Assembly: GCA_000827265.1 (NCBI GenBank)
Contig: KN834789.1
Span: 299,523 to 363,522 of the forward strand
Source of the DNA: Collybiopsis luxurians FD-317 M1
Lineage: Eukaryota; Basidiomycota; Agaricomycetes; Agaricales; Omphalotaceae
DNA: 64,000 nt
Direction: 5' to 3'
A program made the position numbers and the translations under genes. A model generated the notes under the pieces. That model did no database searches. It was not told the origin of the DNA and was given only the letters and a program-made list of their open reading frames with translations. Shown piece after piece: positions 23,637 to 36,681 of this stretch (the stretch's first letter is position 1; every line of letters begins with the position of its first letter).

Positions 23637-24831
23637 CTACTTGGGCGACATACCGGCCCGTAATGAGTCCGCAGCAATAGCATCACTTAAGCTATGTCTT
23701 CTCCTCACATCCGCACTCTCCGTCCTCTCCTTCAACCCAGGGAAATTGTCCTTGACCGCCTTTTCCAGTTTGGGCCAGATTTCATCGGACGTTCTCCCGG
23801 ATAGCGATTCGAGAATCAGCCGATGTGCAGGCTTAGTGTGGAAAGCAAGTTGGTGGGGATGCTGGTGAGGATGACGATGGGGAGGCGGAGAGACACGAGT
23901 TTGAGATAGACGAGTGTAAAGGTCTAGGAGAGGAGAAGTCGTCGAGTAAAACTTTTCGAGCCGGCGTGCAAAGATTTCCTGAAAGAAAGTCCCATCAAAC
24001 GTGTCAGAAGCGTGTAGAAAGTAAGAACATATGTGAAACACGTACAGGATTATCGTCTGGCCGCTTCGTGAGAGGCTCGCCGGTTTCATCATCGAACCCT
24101 TCGACTTTGGGTCGGTTGTAAGAAAGGTTGTAGACACGACCCGAGGGTAGATGTACCCAGCGATCCGATATTCGGCTGAGAATCACTTCATCTGGAACAT
24201 CGAGGTTTATGACCAAGCTCAAAGGGGTATGTTGTTTGCTAAAGTATACATTAAAGACTCGATAGTAGATCTACATAACGAAGACAAACCTGAGATGAGC
24301 ATTTAAAAGCTCTCCTTGTGCAAGCGTACGAGGAAAGCCGTCTACAATCCAGTGCTTATTGGGTATCAGGTCTAGCTTGCTGGTAACAACTTGCAACATG
24401 AGTTCATCAGGGACTAGCCCTCCCTGGGCAACAATTTCCTCGGCTATTCGCCCCACCTCTGTCCTGGATGTACAGGTTCAGATGAGCATTCGTAAGGATA
24501 AGAAAGAAGCCATTTACCTCTCCTGAATATGCATCCTCAATAAGTCCCCGGTAGAAATTGAAACAATGTCATATTTTTTGACCAAACGCGAACTTAGTGT
24601 GCCTTTACCAGCGCCAGGCTTTCCGAACATCAGCATGCGCAATGTACGAGACTGCCGTTGATCGGATTGAGCTTCATCATGAACAACTGGCCGCAGAGAA
24701 TTCCGGAAAAGAGAAGCGGGGGTACTTGAAGAAATTGACCTGGCTGCCGTTGGAGCCCTTACAGGTAATCGGACAGTAACAGAGAGAGAAACGCGGGGAG
24801 CATTTAGACTGGCATTTCGGATCGTCTGCAT
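23637..24831 (-). CDS. ADK2: mitochondrial adenylate kinase, AK3 type (GTP:AMP phosphotransferase)
   Basis: Four exons. It transfers phosphate between NTP and AMP in the mitochondrial matrix. The chosen ATG (24831) opens an Arg/Ser-rich presequence (MQTIRNASLNAPRV...), fitting import. Motifs are the P-loop MFGKPGAGKGT, the AMP-binding VSISTGDLLR, the DGFPRT motif, and RISDRWVHLPSGRVYN at the start of a long LID domain that lacks zinc cysteines. These mark the AK2/AK3 class. The C-terminal part has an unusual Pro/His-rich insertion (SPPPHRHPHQHPHQ) where relatives have a short turn before the last helices, and then an extra tail after DEIWPKLEKAV of about 35 residues. The frame is also open upstream of 24831, but only with a non-ATG codon. 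Confidence 0.92.
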
Positions 24832-25163
24832 GGGGAAGGGCAGCAACTCGTGAAGGAAGGGGGAAGAGCAGTGGAAACTGAGGGCATATGAAATAAGTAC
24901 TGTGCAGGGACGTGCCGCGGCATTGGGGTGCGGAAAGTCGGAAATGCTGTTCCGTTTCCCCAAAAACAGACGAATGACGCCACTTTGATTTTCGCTGCTT
25001 ACAAGTTCAATTATATTACTATTACCACTCTCTTTACTCTGTATTACCCTCTCTTTACTCAGCAGAATCTCAGGAATCCTAAACGTCCCAGCCCTATATT
25101 CATTTCATTCCATACCTGAGTCCTTCAATTTTAGCCCGCTAACTCCAAATTTTACTGAATAGC
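24832..25163. other. intergenic region, 330 bp
   Basis: Adenylate kinase promoter and the 3-prime end of the methyltransferase gene. No coding or RNA feature was seen. A short near-repeat, CTCTTTACTC, occurs at 25029 and 25051. Confidence 0.5.
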
Positions 25164-26204
25164 TCACATTTTTACAACATACAACCCTTCCGGTAGCCCA
25201 TTCTGTACTTGCTCTTTGACCAGAGTAAGACCCGCCTCTCGAAATGCAGCTTTCCAAGCCTCATCAGATCTGTACAAGGGCCATTGAGCTGCTCGAGATC
25301 CTCTATTATCATTTCACCGACCTGGTAAAACTTGAATCTTGCTGGTCAAAAACCGTTCTAGGTCCACCATCCTCCGCATTCGAGCAGACATTTTCCTTAA
25401 CCACGATCAAACTTTTACCATTGTGACCATTACTCCCCCGTTCCCGAAGAGCAGTATAACTTCGCTGCAGAAAAGCAACTAGATCTCTATCATTCAGATG
25501 TCCGAGGCACCACTGACACCATATCACGTCGAATCCAGAGTCAATGTCAGACAATGAATCATCTGGCTTTGGGTGATGTCCAATTCGATCGAGAAAAACA
25601 TTTGGAGAGGAAGGATCTCGGCTTGAAAGTGGATGTGAAGGGTCAAATGCCTGCAGTGTCCCCTGAATAAAAGTTACACTCTTGGTCTGTTCCGCGAGAC
25701 CAGGCCAATGGATAGCATGTCCTCTAGTTGGAGACTTTTCGGCAGCGCTCTTGCGAGCATTTTGGAGAGCTTGTTGTATAAAAGGCGTAACAGGCTCGAG
25801 AAGACAAACCTCGTCGACGAGATGAAGCAAGACGTCTGAAGTAACGCGTCCAACTCCTGCACCCACATCCAAAGCGCGAATCGTATTGATCTTTGGTGGG
25901 GTTTCGAGCAGTTTGAGGGCCGATGGAACCGTAGAGAGTTCAGGATACAGATAAAGTAGAAACTGACGCGATCCAAGGGCATCTATTCGCGGTAGAGACT
26001 AAAATGAATAAACATTAGTTTGTGATAAAAAAAAATTGAAATGCGATTATCATGTACACCAGTGCCATAGCCACCTGGAACATCTCAGCAGAATGGCTTG
26101 CATGGAAACAAAGTAAACTCACCAAGCACGCCATCTACGCTGGCAGGCTGAGAATTCCAGTACTCGAGCCCATCCTCTACTACCGGTTCTCTCGTCGCTG
26201 CCAT
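25164..26204 (-). CDS. TAE1: protein alpha-N-terminal methyltransferase (NTM1/TAE1 family)
   Basis: Five exons (26204-26123, 26074-26058, 25998-25322, 25269-25164 and no others) would be four; I count four exons and 293 residues. The enzyme uses S-adenosylmethionine to methylate N-terminal amines of proteins beginning X-Pro-Lys, notably ribosomal proteins. Motifs match the family in order: EYWNSQPASVDGVLGGYG, SLPRIDALGSRQFLL, SAM motif I LDVGAGVGRVTSDVLL, EPV, FDVIWCQWCLGHL, and LIVVKENVC followed by FDQQDSSFTRSDEAW. The second exon is a 17-nt microexon encoding GGYGTG; it is needed both for frame and for the conserved substrate loop. An insertion with Ser/Pro/Asp lies between motif I and the WCQW motif. 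It is divergent from CSM3 with only 84 bp between the two ATGs. Confidence 0.93.
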
Positions 26205-26288
26205 GAACAGAGTGTTTTGGCGGGCCGCTCAAATCCGACTTTCCAAAAACGCGTATCACGCGTCTTGTTTACTCACCCTCACCGCGAT
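26205..26288. promoter_or_regulatory. 84-bp shared divergent promoter, TAE1/CSM3
   Basis: The ATG codons of the two genes lie 84 bp apart on opposite strands, so transcripts must start within this interval or overlap. It contains ACGCG-type elements (AAACGCGTATCACGCGTC at about 26248), including a perfect ACGCGT on neither strand's strict MCB pattern except CACGCGTC. Cell-cycle control of CSM3 is possible but not shown. Confidence 0.4.
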
Positions 26289-27723
26289 ATGGATATCTTT
26301 GACGACGACAGCCAAGTCGAGATCGTTTCACGACCTTCTACATCGGCCTCGGTTCGCTCTTCAGCATCTTCCAGCTCGGGCCAGCCTCTCTTCCTCCCAG
26401 ACGACGATGACGAAGAATTTACCTCTGTCCAGGAGAAGAACCAATCCGAAGAGAACCGTGATATTGACCCAGATGTGGCTGGGATATTCGACAATGTAAT
26501 CGAAGATGACAATAACTTTGAATACGTGCCTCTGTCGCGGGGAAAGACCACTAACTATGATGAGCTCGAGCGCGAGGCGCAGAGAAAAGCAAAGGCAAAA
26601 CCCCTTCCGCCTCGCCGCGAAATCCTAAGTAGCTCTCCTCCGCCCCCAGATCTAGAAGAAAACGGCGCGACGAAACAGAAGAAAGGGGCGGAAACGGAAA
26701 AAGAAAGACGGAAACCGATGAGATTGGACGAGGCGAGATTGGTGGGGCCAACAGGATTCCCTCAGCTGATAGAAGACACGAAACACTTTAAAATCAAAGG
26801 AAAAGGACACGAGGTAATGTCGTCGATGACCGCTATCCGTAACATTAATCGAACACGTCCAATTAGGTTACAGATCTCAACAGATTATTGCAGATTTACC
26901 AATACTGGACTCATCGAATGTATCCCAAATCACAATTTAAGGATACTGTGGACCGAGTAGAAAAGCTATGTCATTCTAAACTAATGCATGTACGTGTTTT
27001 GGCCGCAACTTTGAACATTACCTGACGGCTGGTCAGAACAAGCTAAGCATGTGGCGCGACGAGGCTCACGGCAAGGCCCATCCCGACGCTGAAGAAGAGG
27101 AAGTCGCGGAAGAAAATGGGGACGAAGCAGAAGCTCCTGCAAATCTGGATGATTCTGCTACCAGACGAGCCTCTTCCTCAGGCCCTCAGTCCGACGCAGC
27201 AGCTTACGCATCTTCTTCCCCTTCTCCTCCTACCCGACCACCTTCCTCCACGGCACCCTCGAACGCCGGAGACGAATTTAATGACCAAGAAATGGAAGAA
27301 ATTCTGAAAGAGGTGGGGAGGGAGCAGGAACGGGATACTTCTACGACCAAAGGCACGGGGAACGCAAAAGCTTCATCCAACGACGCCGATTTCATGGATA
27401 TTGATGATGATATCGAGGGTTGGTTGGCACTGGATGAAGCTAATGATAGTCGGAGTATGACGACCCCAACGACAGCTTTCACGGGACTGTCCCCCACCAC
27501 AGCATCTGCATCGTCGAAGAGCGCTGACAATAGTATTAGGGTCCGAACGGATGTTGACGATGAAGAAATGTGGGAAATCAGTCGCGAGATGGAGGCTGAG
27601 GACGCGCGCAAACAGGAGGTGCCGAAAGATATCCAGTCTCTTGATCCTACAGCTAAGACCGCAACACCTACACGGAGATTATCTACGGCAGAAGAAGGAT
27701 TTGACGATGACATGTATGAATAA
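26289..27723 (+). CDS. CSM3: replication fork protection protein Csm3/Swi3 (TIPIN)
   Basis: Three exons (introns 26814-26866 and 26990-27036) give 444 residues. With Tof1/Timeless this protein stabilises stalled replication forks and mediates the S-phase checkpoint in the nucleus. The Swi3 domain is recognised from LVGPTGFPQLIEDTKHFKIK through GKGHE, VTDLNRLLQIYQYWTHRMYP and a helix ending DRVEKLCHSKLMHNKLSMWR, with both introns inside it. The N-terminus is acidic and Ser-rich (MDIFDDDSQ); the long C-terminal tail is disordered, acidic and rich in Asp, Glu and Ser, with NDQEMEEIL and DEEMWEISREME segments. The start at 26289 was chosen because the protein then begins at the family-like MDIFDDD; the upstream reading from 26052 overlaps the methyltransferase gene. 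Confidence 0.92.
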
Positions 27724-28130
27724 TTGTCTTTGTATATCTTGCTTAATCCCGCACCACGAGCAGCTGAGATGTGTAATACACGCAGTCCCTCGTCGCATCC
27801 TGCGCATGCCGTTCTTTTCATCCATTCACTTATTCTGAGAAGGATGCACTTAGTTCCGATCTCAATGTGAGTACAGCTTCTAACGCTTTCTCCAAGAAAC
27901 TCTGCATTATATTTGCAGTCGAGTAAAACACAACACAGTACTAAGTCGAATCGACAATAACATATTAACTAGAAGCCCTGAAGGGTCCCAGAAAATTATA
28001 GGTAAAAGCTACATCCTCATGCAGTCACGTATAACGATATAATCAGTCAATGAACGCGTGCGATGCAAAAACAGGGAACGTATGTCAGTTAAAGCAACGG
28101 AAGGCGTAACAATTGTTCAAGTCGCCCTTC
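27724..28130. other. convergent 3-prime intergenic region, 400 bp
   Basis: This lies between the ends of CSM3 (+) and DBP2 (-) and should hold both polyadenylation regions. Short ORFs here have no family signal, and no RNA gene was recognised. Confidence 0.5.
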
Positions 28131-30883
<2,753 letters not shown>

Positions 30884-31009
30884 ATCTATAAAAAAAAGAG
30901 GAGGTGGTTGAAGGGAAAGAAGGAAAAATTGCTGAGCGCTTAGTCAAGGTCACGCTTATCTTTTGCTATCTTATCTTTCGACTCTGAGCTGGTCCTCCAT
31001 ACATTGACA

Positions 31010-31779
31010 ATGCAGTTAAGGAGCTGGGCAGTCTCAGCTCATAAACATTCTTCGAATATACGCTCAATCTCTTCTCATCCAAACTCCTTTCCTTTTCCAG
31101 CTCATCTAACAAATCCTACCCCGTATGAGATATTTCATCTCCCCTATGGTTGTACCCAGCAACAAATCAAAGAACGATGTTAGTTCAACTTTGTTCATAT
31201 CCTTCCATCAATGCTGACGTTTGAGTCAGACATTGATCTTGTTCGGCTATACCATCCAGATTCTCCTTCATGTCGCTTGGTTCCTCCTACCGAACGTCAT
31301 GCTCGATTCCAAGCCATCAGAGCTGCCTATGATGCTCTGAGGAAAGCGGACAAACTCGGTCTGCGGAATGCTCATATGTTCCAGGACTATGCCGAAGAAA
31401 TTGCAAGACGCAAGAATGTCTTCCACAGGCAACAGCTATATCGAAATCGCGGTCCTAATGTCCACCGTAGAGAGTATGAGCCACGATACGAATGGAACAG
31501 CAATGCAGATGATAGGTGGAAGGATCGTATGATTATAGGCTTTGGAGTAGCGGTAGGTCGGACTAATCTATCCCTGCAACAGGTCTAATGTTACCCAAGT
31601 CTATTCTCATTGGTGTATTTCCTGGCCTTTTTTTGCTCCCCCGAGTCTCAAGGAAGCGACACCAAGAAGCCCTCAATAATCTCTCACAAGCCAGATTGGA
31701 AGCCAGTGAGCACGGAGAACAGAGGAGGCTCGAAATAAAGAACAGATTAAAGGAGATAAAGTCGAACACAGACCGTTGA
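31010..31779 (+). CDS. small J-domain protein with C-terminal membrane segment
   Basis: Three exons (introns 31179-31229 and 31553-31599) give 223 residues. J-domains stimulate Hsp70 ATPase. Here the J-domain (about residues 38-105) runs from NPTPYEIFHLPYGCTQQQIK through YIDLVRLYHPDSP, with the canonical HPD, to FQAIRAAYDALRKAD. The N-terminus is Ser/His/Arg-containing and could target mitochondria. One hydrophobic segment (MIIGFGVASILIGVFPGLF) follows, then a basic coiled coil (EHGEQRRLEIKNRLKEIK). The second intron needs the acceptor CCAAG; splicing to the earlier CAACAG would give an immediate stop. Layout resembles fungal mitochondrial membrane J-proteins, but I cannot name a specific orthologue. 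Confidence 0.85.
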
Positions 31780-32038
31780 CTAGAAACCGTAAAGTATTCC
31801 GGCTTAATTTCTGTACACTGATGATTTATTTTGTAACTGTATCTATATTATAAACTCGGCTGTCTACCTATTTGCGCATACCTATACTAGTTCTGCTGAC
31901 TTGGTTTCTATATCCCGCCGAGCTATCTGAAAGGGGGTATACTCTCATTTATGTATGAAATCCGTGTTTTCCCGTATAAATACATGATAGATTACAGGGT
32001 CTAGATCTGGATGCAGCGAGGACAAAACGACAACATCA

Positions 32039-34186
32039 TTATTCATCGGCAGGAGCCCAAAGAACACATCTTCCACTTGCATTGCCGGTCGCTGCGCGTT
32101 CCACAATAGAAGGATGTGAACATGTTACGGCTTGGACGGCGGTAATTCTAGAACAAGAGAGTTAGATTTCGGAATTCAGAGTCGGTGCAAGCTTACTTTG
32201 AGGGGTCGGACAATCGAGCAATACGCTCCCCCTGTTTGACAATCGATCAGTAATAGAAGATTGGATAAGATGTGCAAACGCTGACCTTGCAGGAGATGAT
32301 ATCCAAAGAGTGGTTCATGTTAGCAATCGTGAAGTGAGGATAAACGTCTGGATTGGGATTCCATTGCGCTCGAAGAACAGTAAGCCATCTTCCCTGTTGC
32401 ACAAAATCGCCTTGGTTGCATCAGCTCGTGGATACCAGGAATAAACCACATACAGTTTGGCAATTGTGTGATACACGAGCAAAGGGCCGTGAAGAAGGGA
32501 AAGCTTTGGAACTTTTGAAAGCAGAAGTATGGACGTCCCAGACTAGCACAAAAAGACATCATCAGATAGAAATAATCGTGCGTTTAGCAGAACGACACGC
32601 ACGGCGTATGGAATCGTCATAGCTGGTTGACACAATGCTTCGACCTCTGGGATCCCAGTACGCGGAGCTGACAGATTTGTCATGACGCCATTCACTACGC
32701 AAAAATCCAGCGCCCTCCTTTGATTCACGGTATTTGGTGACGACTTCTGAATCAAACTCCGTGGCCGATTCTTCTAGAGACAAATCCAATACCATACTCT
32801 CCAACTTGCGGGTATCCCAGATTCTGAAAAGTCGCTAAGCCCATGTGTGAGAACGTCATACAAAATGACCCACCTCATCTCTCTACTATTGCTTGCGGTC
32901 AGCAAAAAGTTTGTTCGAGTTGGGTTGACGCTAACGCAGCCAATTTTCTGTTCTGACAGCTGATACCACTTGCCCTTCGACTTGTCTTCTCGTAAATCAA
33001 GATGGGTAACGCCACCGGCTGCGTCTGATATCCACATTTCACGCCCATTGGGCACAACATCGATGCTAGAGATTAATGTATCGTCATTTGTAAAGATTTC
33101 GCGAGATATTCCGGTGGTGAAGGAAAGAGCGCGGATAGAACAATCATAGGCACTGGTGTAGACCTGGCCGACTCAGGAGACAATGCATACAGCAGAGTAT
33201 CAGAACTCACCGTATGCGAGTCTATAGGATCGAGTTTCACAGAAGATATTGACTAGGGTCCAGAGTCAATTCCAGTCCACACATGCCAAGGAACAATTAC
33301 AGACCGATTTAGATGTCGCTGGCCAGTGCACTTGTAATCGCCAATATTTTCCATTCTCTTTTGTGTCAGGATCTGACTCGTTTTCATTACCGTCCTCATC
33401 CGGAGGTGCTCTAGCATCCCATATACCCAATTGACCATGTTTGTCTGATTAGGAGCTTTTGTAAATTCCGAGCAGTCAGGCGATGAGTGAACACGGACCT
33501 CCGAAAAATATCAGGTCCTTCGTAGGGTCAGGATGATACGCGGCACTATACACGCGATTCTCCGTGACCTTGGCTCGCGCGACAACTTTCATACCCTGGA
33601 GCTTCTGGCGAAGCTGCTCAACTTCAGCCTTGTCCTTCTCGTCCTCTTCATACACAAACGCGTCAGCATCCCCTAAGCGCTTCGGATGAGCGGTCTGAGT
33701 GATAGCCTGAAGCTCCGTAGATAACTGCGCGACTTCGACACCTTCATCCGTCAGCTCAACGAGATCCAGGTCATTATGTCGAGGCCGCTTTGCGAGAAAT
33801 TCTCGTTCTTGAGCTTCAATCCTTTCTTCCGCCTCTTTCGCAAAACGCTCCTGTTCTTCTGCCTAAACAATCCACGTGTAGGGTTTAGGAGCTACGATAG
33901 GGAATCTGGAGCTTACCTCGCGTTTCCTCTTCTTCGAAGGGCTCTCATTGGGGTCAAAAGCAGCGGTATTCCGCAGACGCGCAGACTGCCTTCTTGGAGC
34001 CTCTTCCTGCTTCTCCTTCGCCTTCTTCGTAGACTGTACGGGTTTCGCTTTTGTTTTCGGAGGTGCCTGCTTCGCGGGAAAGCCGAGGCTTTCTACGGCT
34101 TGCTTCAGTTCCAATTGCTCAAGCAAGGCGCGGTTTCTGGCGATATTCGCCTCGCGTTCTTTTTCGTATGCGGAGAGCTTAGGCAT
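32039..34186 (-). CDS. CMR1: WD40 DNA damage-binding protein Cmr1 (WDR76 family)
   Basis: About nine exons. Cmr1 binds DNA, marks an intranuclear quality-control compartment under replication stress and associates with histones. The N-terminus MPKLSAYEKEREANIARNR is diagnostic of the family, followed by a basic region with RRQSARLRN and PSKKRKRE and a coiled coil. The beta-propeller begins near NRVYSAAYHPDPTKDLIFFG and includes GQLGIWDARAP, SSVKLDP, VYTSAYDCSIR, MWISDAAGGVTHLDLRE, REMRIWDTRK, VSSAYWDPRGRSIVSTSYDD and GERIARLSDPSK, ending CVLWAPADE. An in-frame ATG also lies at 34249; 34186 was chosen because the conserved protein begins there. The acceptor before RIWDTRK is TTTCAG, not the earlier CTTAG, by frame. 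Confidence 0.93.
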
Positions 34187-34318
34187 TGCAAAGAGTAGTT
34201 GAGAGTCAAGAGTCAAGACTGAGGGTACTGTTGCCCGTGACATTGCCATGACATATCAATCTCGTGATTTATGCATGACGCTGAGTCACCGCGGCTTGCT
34301 CCTTACTTTTTCTCCTCG

Positions 34319-34886
34319 ATGGCCATTTTCGGGCTCTGGGTTGGTTCCTCTCTGACTTTCTGAGAAGAGCAGATTGTAAGATATCGTATAGATCATCAAT
34401 AAAGCTGGTGGTTTAGTTTATCAAAGGACCTTTGCAGGTAGGTTTACTGGCCAACTTTGTTCCTTCCCGTAATCTCATACTTAATCTAGACGGCCTCGCA
34501 CAATTAACCTCAAACGAATACCTCGTCCTTGCCGGAACTTTGCACGGTATCCACGCTATTACTGCTCGTCTCTCACCTATACCTGGCCAGAGCTCGGGCG
34601 CGCAAGTTATTGAGGGTGAAACGTTCAAACTGAATGTGCTGCTAACACTCACGGGTACGTTTCTATCCCCGTCTGTTTGTTGAACATTTACCCCTCATCT
34701 ACTTTCTCAGGAACCAAATTCGTTCTTCTAACCTCCCCCGCGGAACCTGCCTCCACAAATGATGTACTGCTCCAGAGGATTTATTCCTCATACTCCGAAA
34801 AGGTGATGCAAAACCCATTCCATACACCTGAGATGCCTATACGGAGTGAAGCGTTCGATGCGACTTTGACTGCGTTAATTGGTTAA
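34319..34886 (+). CDS. TRS23: TRAPP complex subunit Trs23 (TRAPPC4)
   Basis: Four exons give about 136 residues. Trs23 is a core subunit of TRAPP, the guanine nucleotide exchange factor for Ypt1/Rab1 at the Golgi. The sequence opens [19 protein letters not shown], matching the family start, and contains [19 protein letters not shown], a [20 protein letters not shown] strand pair and the C-terminal longin-type helix region [18 protein letters not shown]. The first exon is only 21 nt, followed by an intron whose acceptor is TATAG at about 34393. The animal PDZ-like insertion is absent, as in some fungal forms. It shares a 132-bp promoter with CMR1. Confidence 0.93.
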
Positions 34887-35143
34887 GGGATCCTTGATAC
34901 TCTTCGGAAAACTTGTAAAGCGGATTAGAATCGCTGGAGAGTACGTGTCTTGAGCACGACTAGGCGGATGCGAATTCTTGTCCATTATTCATTTGGAAGC
35001 AAAGTGCGCCGTAACCTGCTCACCTTGAATACAAAGTCGGCTATATTCTATACATGTTATTACATTGCGGGTGTATGTAAAATGTCCAAAAATTCAAACA
35101 ACAGAGCAGAGCATTTTTTGGATAACAAATCAGCTTTTAGAGT

Positions 35144-36438
35144 TCAGAGAATCCCATTCTTCCTCAACTGATCAACCCTTTCACCGAAAACCTGGTATCC
35201 CATGGAAGATGGTGGGCTACGACCATAATACTCATCACGCTTTGGCAAATGAAAGGGCCTAGAGACATCTCTATCTCTGATCACCGGTCGTCGCTGTATG
35301 ACAAGCTCATCTGGTCTTGGATGATAGCAAGGATTCAACTCCCTCGAATAATTCCTGAGACCCAGTAACGGTGTCGAGACCAACTTGGAGGAGAACGATT
35401 GCAAGTTGATCCCGGGGAGATCCTCAAAATCAAAATCAAAATCTTCCATCTTCTTCTTGCCTGGGCCCATCCCCCGACTCTGCATGGAATAATGAGATTG
35501 AAACTGGGATTGACAAACTGGAGAGTGGCCGCTATTCCTCAATCGAATAGTATAAGGCGGCGGCGGCATTACTGAAGGAATGGCGGCCATGCCATTAGCA
35601 GACTGTGCATGCACATCTGGCAGTCGAAATCCAGGATGGGGACTAACATCGACCAAATGCCACGGTCTATACGATACCGTAGAAAGACTCGGCAGAGGAC
35701 TTGTGGTAGTCGCATATGACGACTGAAGCTCAGCGGAAGGAAACCACAATGGAAAGAGTAGACCCTTCTGAACGAGCTGTTTCATATCTACGCCGAGGTA
35801 AACCTTGTGCATAGCTTCGACATGATGGATCAGAGAACTTTCACTTTCAAAGGACTGTATGCTTTCGCACATCTTAAATGGACATGGGATAGGAATCTGG
35901 GGCATATGGAAAGCAGTTAAATGTTCGTCTATGCTTTCAAGTGAGTGTGAGTGTAGGCCGCTGTCCGGACACTGAGCGAACGGACATCGATACTCCTCTT
36001 GTGTATATGCGTTCACCGGAGTCGAGGGACGCTAAGAACGTAGAGTAGATGGTCATGAATTGACAAAGGCGAAAAAACTAGTTGACTTACTCCGTCACAT
36101 CTTGTCGTCGCGTGTCGAAGAACATGCTGGAAAAAAGTTAGTCAGTGGCGCGCAAAGCGAAGTTTATTCAACTCACCAATCGATACGCCTCCCAGCATAC
36201 GAGGACAGCATAACAGGGCACTGGTGTCTTCATAGAACATCGCAGTCCCTCCGATAGCACAGTGACTTTCGAGAGAGCGATGATGTTGTTCAGGGTAGTC
36301 GTTCCAGTCAGCTTGGAAGACATTACGCGTCCAAAGACCGGGTAACGGTCCTTCTGGACGAATAGTAGCACCTACAAGATGGCCAGTGGTTCTAGTTGGT
36401 AGAAATAGGGAAGTTGCATCACACATTGGGCACGACAT
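35144..36438 (-). CDS. C2H2-like zinc-finger protein, exon join unresolved
   Basis: The 3-prime exon (36016-35144) encodes two fingers of the form CPFAQC...H...H and CPFKMC...HHVEAMH, then a low-complexity region with PPPPY and a basic C-terminus. A short middle exon reads HVLRHATTRCDG in phase with it. The 5-prime exon from ATG 36438 begins MSCPMCDATSLFLPT with a CxxC and reads well to ESHC, but it meets the middle exon in the wrong phase: the matching frame before the junction is VLVCWEAYRL. Either a further intron, a different start or a frameshift lies between about 36180 and 36260. I infer a nuclear nucleic acid-binding protein; the family is not named. Confidence 0.55.
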
Positions 36439-36681
36439 GACTCTGTTCGAGTCGCATCAAACAAAAGTACCACGAATCGAATCAGGCTAGCATAAATTCC
36501 GAGCAACGTGCACAAACAGAGGGATACAGATCGAGAGGCTACAGTAGGTAATCGAACAAGAATTCGCTAGCAGGCGAAACCATACGAAAGGGGAAAGAAA
36601 GATATCATCACTAAGAGGAACTTTGATTATATACGAGATAATGCATAAAACTGGAACAGAGCGCCACCGAAAGACTCTGGA

